64,000 bases of DNA from Siderastrea radians (GCA_964017195.1 OZ024891.1:7778994-7842993), one strand, 5' to 3'. Shown: positions 41,201 through 49,036, numbered from the stretch's first letter. Notes: generated by a model not told the origin, from the sequence alone. Numbers and translations are program-made.

Positions 41201-41517
41201 GGTGAGACCCCTCAAGGTGTTAGCAATCGAAAAATAAAAGAAAAAATTAAAATTAAAATTAAAAAAAACGCGGCGAAGAGCAATATTATTTCCAACAAAA
41301 CAATTCCAATTGGTCCCCCCGCCAAAGACAGAATACTCTGACTAGTGTTTTTTAATATGCCGATGATTTATATGTTCATTTTCTCTAAGGCTTCCAGGTT
41401 CTAGTTCGTTATTATACTATACGTACCTGTATGCTGCGATTTAACTGAGACACAGGCAGCAGCACTTGCTGCGCATGCGTCGTGGAAGATAAGAACTAAA
41501 CCGATAATCAACAGCAT
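2528..41517 (-). CDS. Gene 1: receptor tyrosine kinase, three Ig-like domains, FGFR-like kinase (13 coding exons)
   Basis: The exons, read on the minus strand, are 41427-41517, 33545-33886, 32715-32990, 31477-31803, 30841-30983, 30005-30335, 27525-27641, 27004-27191, 26382-26504, 25876-25943, 21354-21394, 3162-3261 and 2528-2729. Every internal border is GT/AG, phases agree, and the coding length is 2,349 bases (782 residues plus stop). Approximate protein layout: signal peptide 1-20, Ig1 31-144, Ig2 145-236, Ig3 237-345, transmembrane helix 357-378, kinase about 465-760. Visible kinase elements are the glycine loop LGGGEFG (474-480), VAVK lysine 500, alpha-C glutamate 519, HRDLASRN (608-615), DFG (628-630) and DVWSFG (668-673). 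The alpha-C stretch aligns without gaps to the FGFR pattern, so I call it FGFR-like; VEGFR/PDGFR-like is the alternative. By family knowledge it would phosphorylate tyrosines after ligand-induced dimerisation at the plasma membrane. The ligand is unknown. Oddities are SME in place of APE, no kinase insert, and a very long intron 11. Confidence 0.9.
3162..3261 (-). CDS. Gene 1 exon: kinase C-lobe helix G
   Basis: The exon is 100 bases. It encodes [18 protein letters not shown] and onward, the equivalent of the TLGGTPYPG...region of tyrosine kinases. The donor is GAGCT/GTAAGT and the acceptor TTTTAG. Confidence 0.88.
3680..5592. repeat. Segmental copy 1 of a sequence also at 9.55-10.49 kb
   Basis: Bases 3680-4315 and 5346-5592 match 9549-10223 and 10218-10487 at high identity, with the 4316-5345 element inserted between them. 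The match ends abruptly near 5592, where the sequence switches to an inverted copy of 11.5 kb. It includes a GA microsatellite (4147-4178), longer in the other copy (10013-10086). Confidence 0.85.
4316..5345. mobile_element. ATCGAT-rich inverted-repeat element with 6-bp target duplication
   Basis: The ends are CCCGGCGTAACTGATCGAT and the inverse of CCTGGCGTAACTAATCGAT. Both subterminal regions are dense in ATCGAT and ATTAATCGAT repeats. TAAAAG flanks both sides (4310-4315, 5346-5351). The paralogous site at 10218-10223 has one TAAAAG and no insert, so both borders are exact. It is 1,030 bp with no coding capacity seen, hence nonautonomous. Confidence 0.85.
5593..6310 (-). repeat. Inverted copy of segments at 11.23-11.55 kb and 8.86-9.25 kb
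   Basis: Bases 5593-5930 match the reverse complement of about 11225-11545, and 5930-6310 match that of about 8860-9250. The two parts are adjacent here but separated by about 2 kb in the other copy, which fits an insertion there. Confidence 0.75.
6400..7580. repeat. Interspersed repeat relatives in both orientations
   Basis: Segments near 6430-6500, 6690-6790 and, inverted, 7500-7570 share a motif family (TCGAG...ACGAACAAGGGAG...GCGAGCGC; AACGTGACG). Related pieces occur at 38.5-38.6, 43.0-43.2 and 55.5-55.7 kb. Short inverted pieces (about 6840-6900 versus 7080-7140) lie within. No coding region recognised. Confidence 0.5.
7277..7454. mobile_element. Small fold-back MITE
   Basis: AAAACAATAGAGTCCTTCTG and the inverse of CAGAAGAACTATTGTTTT bound the segment. 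An inner inverted pair (AAATTTGATGTTCAAAC / GTTTTGAACATCAAATTT) gives a long hairpin. It is about 178 bp with no coding capacity. Confidence 0.7.
7580..8860. other. Intronic sequence; nothing recognised
   Basis: AT-rich intron sequence of gene 1. No exon, inverted repeat or microsatellite strong enough to name. Confidence 0.4.
9377..11170. mobile_element. CAGTCC/GGCCATAGACA-ended inverted-repeat element
   Basis: The left end CAGTCCGGGCCATAGACA faces the right end TGTCTATGGCCCAGATTG. Inside, GACA...TGTC makes a second short palindrome at each end. A second copy of the right half lies at 20724-21236, ending TGTCTATGGCCTGGACTG, an even better match to the left terminus. An internal 134-codon plus-strand frame (10469-10873) resembles no family I know and is only partly kept in the second copy. 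Confidence 0.65.
10013..10086. repeat. (GA)n microsatellite
   Basis: About 37 GA units, against about 16 in the paralogous position 4147-4178. Confidence 0.95.
11203..11231 (+). repeat. A29 homopolymer at the edge of an insertion
   Basis: Twenty-nine A bases lie between the CAGTCC element and the sequence shared with 5.9 kb. It may mark the tail of a retroposed unit or be a simple homopolymer. Confidence 0.6.
11232..12310. other. Intronic sequence flanking the giant fold-back element
   Basis: The first 320 bases are the direct partner of the inverted copy at 5593-5930. The rest is AT-rich with no recognised exon. Confidence 0.5.
12840..13265. repeat. Imperfect internal duplication in the fold-back left arm
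   Basis: Two diverged units of roughly 190 bp share GATGCAAA(A/G)TGAGCGAT, CAAACGAAACG and ATGCGAACAATCA. The right arm carries the mirrored pair at about 19.55-19.98 kb. Confidence 0.6.
15510..17380. repeat. 81-bp satellite in inverted halves at the fold-back centre
   Basis: The monomer runs from ACGATTAATAATCGTGTGTT through GATCCCGC...CAAGCC...GACTCG to CACAGTGATT. About ten units run plus-strand to about 16.30 kb and about a dozen run in the opposite sense to 17.38 kb. Each monomer carries the palindrome CGATTANTAATCG. Confidence 0.85.
20559..20724 (-). mobile_element. Terminal fragment of the ATCGAT element
   Basis: This is the inverse of the left end of the 4316-5345 element, ending AGTTACGCCGGGG. 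It abuts the 3' half of the CAGTCC element, so elements have inserted into each other here. Confidence 0.75.
20724..21236. mobile_element. 3' half of a second CAGTCC-type element
   Basis: It matches about 10655-11165 at high identity and ends in TGTCTATGGCCTGGACTG. The 5' half is missing at this site. Confidence 0.7.
21354..21394 (-). CDS. Gene 1 exon: 41-bp DVWSFG exon
   Basis: This 41-base exon encodes [13 protein letters not shown], the conserved helix-F core of tyrosine kinases. It restores the frame between the exons on either side (GT + G completes Val 669). It lies at the edge of an 18-kb intron filled with mobile elements. Confidence 0.92.
22680..23563. repeat. 442-bp tandem duplication
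   Basis: Units 22680-23121 and 23122-23563 are nearly identical, including a G-run followed by TGGGTTCAAG in each. It lies in the intron between the APE exon and the 41-bp exon. Confidence 0.9.
23564..25875. other. Intronic sequence; nothing recognised
   Basis: AT-rich intron of gene 1 with a G-run at 25518-25527 and short TAAT/CATT repeats near 24.68-24.70 kb. No exon recognised. Confidence 0.4.
25876..25943 (-). CDS. Gene 1 exon: P+1 loop with variant APE motif
   Basis: This 68-base exon encodes [15 protein letters not shown] and ends within the DVW codons. The usual APE triad reads SME (655-657): the glutamate that salt-bridges to the C-lobe arginine is kept but the proline is lost. The donor is GATGT/GTAAGT. 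Confidence 0.9.
26382..26504 (-). CDS. Gene 1 exon: catalytic loop and DFG
   Basis: The exon is 123 bases, phase 0-0. It begins [10 protein letters not shown] (catalytic Asp 610, Asn 615) and continues to VADFGMAR (Asp 628). The activation segment holds a single tyrosine (641, DGQYIKVT) where FGFRs carry a pair. Confidence 0.95.
27004..27191 (-). CDS. Gene 1 exon: kinase hinge and C-lobe start
   Basis: The exon is 188 bases, running from phase 1 to phase 0. It encodes the hinge [18 protein letters not shown], a short linker and helices D-E ending in [11 protein letters not shown], immediately before the catalytic loop exon. No extended kinase insert of the PDGFR/VEGFR type is seen. Confidence 0.92.
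27525..27641 (-). CDS. Gene 1 exon: kinase alpha-C helix
   Basis: The exon is 117 bases, phase 1-1. It contains LIRELETL, with the alpha-C glutamate at residue 519, then [12 protein letters not shown]. The spacing matches the LISEMEMM...HKNIINLLGACT pattern of FGFRs exactly, which is the main reason for the FGFR-like call. Confidence 0.92.
28496..29889. mobile_element. GAGGGTCTG-family inverted-repeat element, copy 1
   Basis: The termini are GAGGGTCTGGATGGGG and its inverse, flanked by CTTTTT on both sides (28490-28495, 29890-29895). Subterminal arrays of GTCAGTTGTCAGTTAAA type lie inside each end. On the minus strand, 29235-29471 contains a frame with [12 protein letters not shown], echoed by HLTKFLGLSELA in copy 2. 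No transposase recognised. Confidence 0.85.
30005..30335 (-). CDS. Gene 1 exon: juxtamembrane region and kinase N-lobe start
   Basis: The exon is 331 bases. After a juxtamembrane stretch of about 65 residues it enters the kinase with WEIPRERL, the glycine-rich loop LGGGEFG and the VAVK lysine (residue 500). The donor is CAAAG/GTAGGT and the acceptor AAATAG. Confidence 0.93.
30841..30983 (-). CDS. Gene 1 exon: transmembrane helix
   Basis: This 143-base exon runs from phase 1 to phase 0. It encodes a Ser/Asp-rich stalk, a helix of about 22 residues (positions 357-378, rich in V, I and L) and a basic stop-transfer segment KQKQRKR. The homologous exon in gene 3 (60050-60192) is also 143 bases; gene 2's copy is 142. 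Confidence 0.9.
31477..31803 (-). CDS. Gene 1 exon: third Ig-like domain (Ig3)
   Basis: This phase 1-1 exon is 327 bases (109 residues). Core cysteines are in [10 protein letters not shown] and [10 protein letters not shown], and the core tryptophan is in RIGWLE, as in I-set domains next to RTK membrane segments. N-glycosylation sequons are present (NST, NET, NVS). It leads directly into the TM exon. Confidence 0.92.
32715..32990 (-). CDS. Gene 1 exon: second Ig-like domain (Ig2)
   Basis: This phase 1-1 exon is 276 bases (92 residues). It shows I-set features: LTCQVSGIP, the core tryptophan in VITWFKNG, and YWCEAKN around the second cysteine. The donor is CAG/GTACGG and the acceptor ATTACAG. 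The gene 2 counterpart is at 49781-50065, recognisable by the shared YWCEA and GWKRSS motifs. Confidence 0.92.
33545..33886 (-). CDS. Gene 1 exon: first Ig-like domain (Ig1)
   Basis: This phase 1-1 exon is 342 bases (114 residues). It has the Ig hallmark cysteines in TIIC and YSCWA, with the DSGNYSC motif before the second. Four N-glycosylation sequons are visible (NVT, NAS, NAT, NYS). Extra cysteines (DCGG, KVC, MTC) suggest one or two additional disulfides, and an Asp-rich loop (DGDVDSKDS) lies between the two core cysteines. Its first codon is completed by the G from the signal-peptide exon. It is paralogous to gene 2's exon at 53138-53482 and to the decayed copy at 51503. Confidence 0.9.
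33973..34145. repeat. Degenerate ATGG/AATG tandem repeat
   Basis: An irregular run of GAATGAATGG, GGATGGATGG and related tetranucleotides upstream of the Ig1 exon. Confidence 0.7.
34156..34409. mobile_element. GGGCCCGG MITE
   Basis: GGGCCCGGTTGTTCA at the left faces the inverse of TGAACAGCCGGGCCC at the right; subterminal CTAACCTGGGATTAA and TTAGCTTAATCC also mirror. About 254 bp with no coding capacity. Target duplication not clear. Confidence 0.75.
34559..35582. mobile_element. TA-flanked inverted-repeat element (CAGTGC ends)
   Basis: CAGTGCGGCTACTCCAACCG faces the inverse of CGAACCGGGTAGCTGCACTG-type sequence, and inverted similarity runs for about 80 bp. TA lies on both sides (34557-34558, 35583-35584), as expected for Tc1/mariner-class targets. 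About 1.02 kb with no transposase frame. Confidence 0.75.
36066..36562. repeat. GGAATGAA/GATCTT-rich repeat
   Basis: The ends carry repeated AATGAACCGGAATGAACTGG motifs facing inverted copies near 36510-36562. The middle is an alternating series of AAGATC, GATCTT and AGGATCCTT words. No coding region. Confidence 0.5.
36619..36909 (-). other. Orphan cysteine-rich reading frame
   Basis: A 96-codon open frame with seven cysteines and a plausible secreted-domain look ([44 protein letters not shown]). It lies in the first long intron of gene 1, on the same strand, directly beside a Penelope-like fragment. It is not an Ig domain and I do not recognise the family. It could be a captured exon or a gene fragment; no good splice pair was established, so it is not in the gene 1 model. 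Confidence 0.35.
36918..37690 (+). mobile_element. 5'-truncated Penelope-like element with GIY-YIG domain
   Basis: The frame 36918-37502 (194 codons) has the linker typical of Penelope-like reverse transcriptases ([42 protein letters not shown]). The endonuclease domain follows: a CDLC zinc-knuckle-like pair, [12 protein letters not shown] and the glutamate in [13 protein letters not shown]. The reverse transcriptase core is missing, so the copy is truncated and immobile. Past the stop, a hairpin-forming GATGTC...GACATCGAAACG segment near 37620-37645 resembles the ribozyme-like tails known in this class. Confidence 0.85.
37690..39350. other. Intronic sequence with repeat fragments
   Basis: No exon recognised. 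Contains a relative of the GAGCG/AACGAACAAG repeat family (38.50-38.65 kb) and a short hairpin cluster (38.81-38.88 kb). Confidence 0.4.
39357..40979. mobile_element. TA-flanked inverted-repeat element with GCAAGAAGT subterminal repeats
   Basis: CAGTACAACCCAA and the inverse of TTGGGCTGTACTG form the ends, followed inward by mirrored TAATGCACGCGCAAGAA. TA lies on both sides, as in Tc1/mariner/pogo-class elements. The outer 200-250 bp of each end repeat GCAAGAAGT many times. Frames of about 90 codons on both strands near 39.6-39.9 kb match nothing I know. Confidence 0.75.
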
Positions 41518-41550
41518 AATACAGTATGTTCTGCAACTTGTGTTACGCAC
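41427..41550 (-). CDS. Gene 1 exon with start codon and signal peptide
   Basis: The ATG is at 41515-41517. It opens a short hydrophobic leader ([16 protein letters not shown]) typical of a signal peptide. The coding part is 91 bases and ends in phase 1 at a consensus donor (GTACGT). An acceptor (TTTTAG) sits just upstream at 41551, so 33 bases of this exon are probably 5' UTR and a noncoding exon should lie further upstream; I could not place it. The frame stays open from the acceptor to the ATG, so an upstream start cannot be excluded, but this ATG puts the hydrophobic leader at the N-terminus. A near-identical exon exists in gene 2 at 53.7 kb. Confidence 0.8.
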
Positions 41551-42633
41551 CTAAAATGAGATAAATATATTATATGATTCGAATGAATTTCTATGGAAAC
41601 ATTTTACTGAACGACCGTTTGCTTTAGTACTTTTTCTTGCATGTAGAAGCTTAAATTTAACCAGGATAAATTTTACAAGAATATGAAATAAAACAATATT
41701 TCCCCTTTTGCTTAGCCAAAAACGTGATAGCAATTCACTATTACACAAATGAGCAACAGCAAACATTGAACACGAAATGTTATTCAATTACACAGGTGCA
41801 GATGAATAAAGATAACAACTATGATATTCCCTATCCATCGTTCGGCTTGAATATAACGAAAAGAGTTTTATAAAACCTCTTGTGCGAATACGTTTTAAAA
41901 GCAAAATAGGAAGGCAAATCGGTTATCGATTTTGCCTGCTAAGTACCTTGTTGAACTTAGGGCATATTATTAATGTTAAATCTTCCAATTCAACTACCAG
42001 TTCATTAGGGTTAGTTAGCTCTTGCAGGCTTAATAGCCTACAACGAATGGGTCACCATTTACTGAAACTAACACGATGGCTTATGATAGAACAAAAATTC
42101 GACCAAATATGCCAGTGACATATTCTATGGCTTCCGTGATAAACTGAAAGTCCATTTTGTTTTTTAGTCTTATAATATTGCAATGACGACACACAATAAT
42201 TTTATTTTTAATAGTGAGTCATGTAAACTGTATTTAAACAAGCTGCAAAATATGATTAGAAACACCTTCAAGGAATAGGTGTTGATATAGACTTTACAAG
42301 ATCCTAGCCTGCAGCTATATCCCAAACTGAGAAAAAAAAATGTATAAAATATAAAGAACACCTTACGATTATTATTCATCGAAGATTCTTATCCTCAACC
42401 ATGCCTTCCATATCACTAGCCATATCACTAGCCTTGCTTGTGCTACTTTGCTCCGTGTTTTCAACGTATTTTCACCGATGTTTTTCGAGCGCATGCGGTG
42501 CAGTGAATTTACCTATACTTGCAAAACGTATCGAATATCATGTTCCTTTCGCCAGTAGACACCTGTTATTCAATGTCATGACAACGGATTCTTACAAACA
42601 CGTGTTATTCAATGTCAAGACAACAGCTCTTTA

Positions 42634-42792
42634 GGGTGTCAGTAAAACGCGGGGTCGGGGTCGGGGTCGGGGTCCATTGTTCTTTTGTTTCGTTGTCTGT
42701 TGTCTTGCCCTAACCAAAACATAAAACCGAAAACGAAACAAAAGAACAATGGACCCCGACCCCGACCCCGACCCCGCGTTTTACTGACACCC
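42634..42792. mobile_element. GGGTGTCAG hairpin MITE with 9-bp target duplication
   Basis: A near-perfect hairpin: GGGTGTCAGTAAAACGCGGG then three to four GGGGTC repeats, mirrored at the other end. AGCTCTTTA flanks both sides (42625-42633, 42793-42801). Copy B has no insert at the matching position (about 55.34 kb). A 9-bp duplication fits Mutator-class elements. Confidence 0.85.
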
Positions 42793-42899
42793 AGCTCTTT
42801 ACACTGACTTATTAGGCAGTGAACAGCAAAGTCATTGACACTAAGGGAAGCGAAACAACTGTGCGCAAGACTTTATTTTCTAAGATAATTTACCAAGGA

Positions 42900-45800
42900 T
42901 TCACGGCCGAATGCTCGCAACTTTTGTTAATTTTCTCTTAAAAAGTGATAATCACCGATATTATTCTTGTGAACTTGAAAATATTAAGTTGTCGCGTCAA
43001 TCGGGCGTTTTAACAGTAGAGTCGGTTTTAGATTACGAGCAGTCTCACTTTCCGCCAAGGGACTGGAGTCGAGCAAAAAGAACACGCGAGCGAGTGCGAA
43101 AATCGCTTGCCGTGTGCGTGTAACGTGACGTGCGTGTGTAGTGAGCTGCAGCTCACCTTCCTTGGCCTTCATGCTTAACAAGCGCTCGTGACGTTTCCAC
43201 GCGGCAGGCGACTTTCGTGCTTGCGCGCGTGTTCTTTTCGGTCAACTGAGTCCGTGAACAGAAAATAATGTCGGCTTACTTTTTACTTCTTGTGCTCTCA
43301 ACTCTCTAGAAAGAGACTGCCCGTAGTCTTAGAAACGATAAAAATATCTAACGGTCAAGAAATAAAAATAGCTAAACGAAGGATATTCATGATGGCGTTT
43401 TCACTTAAAATTTTCACACGCAGTGATGCACATATTGTCTCACATAGTTAAAAGGAAAAAGCCTGAATATGTCGTGTGTCAAATTGCGGGCAGAAACTAA
43501 ATCGTCGGAAAGCGTATATTTCTTTCCGTAATATGAAACCCACAACAAAAGTGCTCCATACCCGCTGCTAATTGCATATGGAAGAAATCTCGAAACTCTT
43601 TATGCCGTTGTTTCATTTGTTTGTTAGAAGCAGTACAAGGACAATATGGTGTTCATTAATAGTATTCAACTCAGGATTTTAAGGCATCTCTATTTTTTTT
43701 CCGGCTCTTGTTACAACTGCGAGGACTCTCCACGTACTCTGATTAATTGATTCATCGGTAGGCCATCATTGCAAGTAAACAGTTAATATATTTGTTCACT
43801 TTAATTCTAGGAGGCAGTGCGTATTTTACGATCAATTTTCTCCCGCTAATCTTTCCGTTAATTCGCGTGCGCAATTCGTGACATCGCGATCGAGCTACTG
43901 TTATTCTTTGCCCACCGAGGCACGTTCACGGTAAAGTACCATACATGTTCTTGTAGCTGTGCATCAGTATAGACTACAACGAAGGAGCCAACGATTGGCA
44001 AATACAAGCAACGTCGGTAAATATTATTTGACGTTTTGTCAGGGATCAAACGAATATGCTCAAGTTAACCATGAATTTCTTTGGATACGTGAAATCTTGC
44101 CACTCAGACTACGATGGTTGTTTTTATCCAGTATTTGATACCCTTTGTACTATACAAACCCATTTTTTTATAAAGTCAGTACCGCACTGTTAATAACCAA
44201 AGCAAAAGCAATGCCATGAGTGCCTAAGGTCAGTTGGGTGGAAAATGTCAAAATTGAATACAAACGATTAAAGATGGTTGACTTCTGTCACCGCTGCACG
44301 AAAGCCTTCCCAAGAGCTTTTCTATGACTGAGAGGACTCAGTGTTTAATAACACCACAACACACGAGACACAGTATGCCTCTGGCAATCAAAAAGGTACA
44401 TAACGGAGTTCTAAAAGGTTGTCAACGTAGCACTCCAGGTCATCGAAATTGAACTAGGTGAGTTGAAGACCGAGGAAACAAATTGGTAATGAAAGCGGAA
44501 GTCGTACAGTCGTTTATGCCGTAGCTACAATACACGACCTTAACTTGCTTGACAAAGAAACGAATAAAACCTACCTTGATAGATGTCTTATTTTATCCAT
44601 ACTCTTGTTGTATTGTGATCTATTCATTTACATTATGTTTTCGCGAGATCGTTCGACGTCGCTGCCGTGAACTACTGATGCAACAGTGCGTAGTTAATGT
44701 AGGCGATTACTTTTGCATGACATTGATTACCATTTCCGGTCCTAAAACTTCCTGTGCATACCTCGATGCCATACAAGTCCATAAATTCGCCACAAAATGG
44801 ACTAAACAAGGAAAAAAATCAAAAGAAACTGAAATTAGCAGAATAAATTTACACCTCATGATTTATTGCCTCGTTTCAAACTTCTTTATTCCTTTTTAGC
44901 AATCAAGCTTTGACCGGAAATTTCAGTTTGAAGACGAAATCGGCCCAATACATCTAGTAGTTGCTGATAGTTTCCACTGAAATTGTAATATGGTTAGTTA
45001 CAGTATTTCCGCTGTTTTTAACTAAAAATAAGGCTATGGAGTATATTTCGTGTCTTTTACTGAGCTACTCAGCGCACAGTCCAAATTGACAAAGCATGAA
45101 ATTTCGTTTGGCAATACCGTACAAGCTCTTTTAAGCCCTCGGGTGGGCTTATTTAATTAGGGGCCTCGTACTAAATCATAATAAACAGCATAATAAACAG
45201 TACCACAGGAATTAGGAAAGCACTATTACTCTACAATCCCACGTTAGCTTTTCACCACGGAAGGGGGGTACTTCCTGAAAATATGGGAGGGGATGTGCGG
45301 CGCACTCCTTGGAAACTTTAACCCATTTCAGACCAAACTACGTGATTTTCCCTACCTTTTTTAGATCTGACCCAAAATTCAATACCCCATTTCAGACCTG
45401 CCCAGGAACTGCTTTGGTTTGTGTAGAGATCTGAGAACGGCTTCAAATTTCTGATATTAATCAAAACACACTTCTCCGAAAGAAAATAGTAAAAAAGTTG
45501 CTTCTTTTATAAAACCATATCCAATTCCCGACCAGATCTAACAAGGCTATTTCAGACCAAAATGGTCAAAATCTATACCATATTTCAGACTAAAACGGCT
45601 CGAAAACCATACCTTTCGGGGCCGGACATACCAATCTAGCTTATATGAGGGAGCGCCCCTTCGGGCATTTTACCCACCGATTCAAAACGCAATCAACACT
45701 TAACGGCATTACTATGGCTTTTGTTTGAATGGTCACAGTTAAGGATTGATCACGATTGCATCCACACACTCAAAAGTTGGAATCCAACTTGCGAAGCACA

Positions 45801-46559
45801 TAACAAAAAGCATTACAGGAAAATGCTGCTCCTTTGAATTGTTTCACATGAAAATTAAATCCAAAATAAGCGCCAAAACTTTGAACAGTGATTTCACCCT
45901 AGGAATAATCATAAATAAACCTGTATTACCTAATTTTGAATTTCTGTTTACTTTCTGTTCTATCACGTTTTCAGTTTCAGAGAAGCTAAAGCCCGTTAGG
46001 ACGTGGGAGTTAAAGCGGTTTAACTTCCTGTCGTCATATTAAGTAAAATCCGGCTTGAAAATATATTCAGTGATCTAGAAGGAATTCAAGATTACTGAAG
46101 TTTAGCTATGGGGAAATTGTGTAGCCCACTGTGAATGTTCATACTGTTTAGCTAGTATCATCAACTGTTGAGTTATGTCCATGTCCATGAAACCAAACCC
46201 TTCAACATTCGGAAAAACTTAGTTTTTATTACGCATGCAAAAAGAATGATAGTTTTCTGCCTTCGCAGAACTAACAAGAAAGAACGCCTCTAGAAAATCA
46301 TAAGTAAAACTGAGAATTAGCAGTCACAAACTTCGGATTGAAACAGAACACTTGGTCAAATGCAGATTTCAGTCCTTATGACATTGTTATGACCGACCAA
46401 CTCACGGTTTCCAGCATAAAATAGGTAGGTAGGTAGGTAGGTAGGTAAAGTATTTTTATACACGCTAAATCCTCGAGGGAATTGGGGGTCGGGGTGAGGG
46501 GGGGGGGGGGGGGGGTCCAAACTGAAAGTTCAAAGAGTAATAGCTCGACCCGATCATCC

Positions 46560-46599
<40 letters not shown>

Positions 46600-46600
46600 T

Positions 46601-46633
<33 letters not shown>

Positions 46634-47958
46634 TATTGATCATCATACATGTCGGGAAGGGGTTTGGAACTCTGAACCGCCGTCCTAGATCCTTCTAGAG
46701 GACATGCATGTTTTGGATTCAGCATAGATGGTTGAAATAGAATAGTCTTCTTCTCAGTCTGTCAACTGAAAGGCTGAGAAACGAATATTCTTTTCAACTG
46801 AATGCTGAGTAATCCCGTCTTAAATAATCAGTTCATCTATTGAAATTTTCCCATATTTGCATAAGTTCACTGGTTGTAGTTGAAAAATATAAAATTTCAA
46901 ACAAAAATTGAACAGTTATTCATTCAGACCCTCAATTTCAAAGGATTTTTGAGAATTACCTAACTTTAAACTGCATTAGAATTTAGCATTAGCTCTATTT
47001 CGAAAAAATCTATTTAACGCTATGTATTGATCACGAGGTACCCATATGTTATCTGTTCTTGTCACAAGAACGCTACTGTGGACAAAACATTCGTAACTCC
47101 TAAACTTTGAAATATTTTTATGGAAAGCTCTAGAGACGTATCTTTCATTTCTTAGTTACAAACGGAACGGACTTCAAGAAAAACGGGGTGTTTATTTTTG
47201 ACTTAGTGGACTAGAAGCACTCTATGAGGAGTATCCTTTCCTTCTTTTAACCGAAATACTATAGAAATTCGTCATCTGGAAATGTGGAGCGACGGAAGCA
47301 TTGCTGTTTCTAGGAGGCTGACTCATGGCGCCTTCATGAATGTGAAGATGTGAAAATCGCTGCTGTTCGCTCATCTGCAACAGTACAGAGATAAAGGCTT
47401 TGGTGCAACTAATTGTCAGTAATTATAATTATTACCTTCGTGTGTTTAAAAAGTTCGCACGGAAAGAAATCATTAATTGGGTCTCTAGGTGGTCACTTGG
47501 GTGTCATGTATGCTACCATAACAGCACAAGTAGACATCGCGCGTACGAAGGATTCCACCTGCCAGTCTTTAAGCCCCGGCACCTTTGTGAAAATTCTTTT
47601 TACTGGTCTCCATATATTTCATTGAGTACTGAATTGGGAGAACTTGTTTAAACAAAACAATTCTTCTTTGTATGGTGATTATTTCCTTAATTCTTATGAC
47701 CTGTATTCGTAATAATGCAGTTACTTGATGAGGAGAAATTTGATGATGACCACTATTAGGGCTTAAAGGGTTAAATTCCAGACTTCTGATCTTGTTGCCC
47801 TAACCCCTTGTGGGATGTTAGTATTCAGGTTTTAAAATTAAAAGAAATTGAATTTCTGTTGATGAATATCCTATACAAAGCATATTTTGGGGGGAGAAAT
47901 GTTTTTCAAGGAACTTGGGAAACTCATATCTGTTGTAGAATTAGGTCTGTATTCTTAC
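42900..47958. other. Spacer between gene 2 and gene 1; presumed gene 1 promoter region
   Basis: No convincing exon. It includes a widespread-looking repeat (45.25-45.68 kb, also in copy B at 57.93-58.34 kb), a GTAG run (46424-46447), a G-run (46499-46514) and a TCA microsatellite. Gene 1's missing 5' noncoding exon and promoter should lie here or a little further upstream. The 116-codon plus-strand frame at 44549 is broken in copy B. Confidence 0.4.
46555..46633. repeat. (TCA)n microsatellite
   Basis: About 26 trinucleotide units in copy A, only about four at the matching position in copy B (59.10 kb). Confidence 0.95.
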
Positions 47959-48100
47959 CTCTTTCTGGTCTTTTAAATTCGCTTTCCTGCATTCTTTATG
48001 AAAACAAATACCAAAACCACTAGCACAGCGAGTAAAACTGCTGTAATGGTGATGGAGATCCACACTACCTTGGAAACGTCAGTTGAGTGTGAAGTGTCTC
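47959..48100 (-). pseudogene. Gene 2 TM exon with 1-bp deletion
   Basis: The exon is 142 bases. The helix (VVWISITITAVLLAVLVVL and onward) is intact, then TTATGAAAACAAA stands where copy B has TTATGTATCACAAA (plus-strand sense). The shifted frame ends in TAA inside the exon. The donor GAG/GTAAG survives but no downstream exon was found. Confidence 0.88.
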
Positions 48101-48733
48101 CTAAGGATAAAAGAACAACATAAAGACCGGTTTGCGTAATATCGCCATGATCACTAGGAAAAGGGCTTATATGCGGTCAGGTGAAAACAAGGCTATTCAA
48201 TATAATATTGTACTCCTCATATCATTACAGCTCAAGTCTTCTGTGGACACGGCCTTTTCACAAGGCAAAGGAAGAAGAGCTTATTGGAATCTGTTGAAAA
48301 AGACGACTTATTTTCAACATCTGATTTGGCTTCATACCATGTTACTGTTTACAAGGAAAACAAATTGGGCCTTTGTTGTATTATTCTGTGAAACAGAATC
48401 TTGAAAATGATTCGTTCTACAACAAAGAAACTTACCTTTTATGATTAGCACTGCCTCACTCGATGTAATATGACAGAAGTCTAATATGAGACTATTATGA
48501 CCAAGTTCAATATGGACACGACCTTTTCACAAGGTGAGCAAAGGAAAAAGAACTTATCAGTGGAATCTGTAGTCATGGAAGACCTTCAACAGCTGACTTG
48601 ACTCCACACCATGTTATTGTTTACATGGAAACCAGTTAAAGTTAAACTGGGTCTTTGTTGTATTATTCTTACACTGCCCTTGTGTGAAAAACAGAATCTC
48701 GAAAATGTTTCTTTTTGTAACAAACAAACTTAC

Positions 48734-49036
48734 CTTTTATGATGAACACTGCCTCCCTCGAGGTAACATTTCCCATGGAGCTTGTTGCCTGACAAGAATA
48801 ATTGCCACCGTTTTTAATCTCAACTGCATCAATCTTGAGTACAGAGGTAGTATTTTCTTGTCCTTGGTAGGATTTACCTTCCCCAAACACGTTTGCAAGT
48901 CCATTTTTCAGCCACGTAATCTTTGGCACCGAACAACTTTTAAAAGCGCACGTGAACACAACGTGATCACCGGGTGAAGCTGTGACACTTTCAGGGTGAA
49001 GGTAGAAGGACGTCTTATTACATTCACGTACAGTTT
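48734..49036 (-). CDS. Gene 2 Ig3 exon
   Basis: The exon is 303 bases, phase 1-1, open throughout. Core motifs are VVFTCAFKSC, KITWLKNG and GGNYSCQATSSMGN. Acceptor CAACAG and donor AAAG/GTAAG are intact. Confidence 0.88.

Noticed and set aside
44549..44899. 116-codon plus-strand frame
   Set aside because: The homologous stretch in copy B (about 57.12-57.47 kb) is broken by stops and frame changes, so no sign of coding constraint.
46482..46688. 68-codon Ser-rich frame
   Set aside because: Translation of the TCA microsatellite and a G-run; contracted in copy B.
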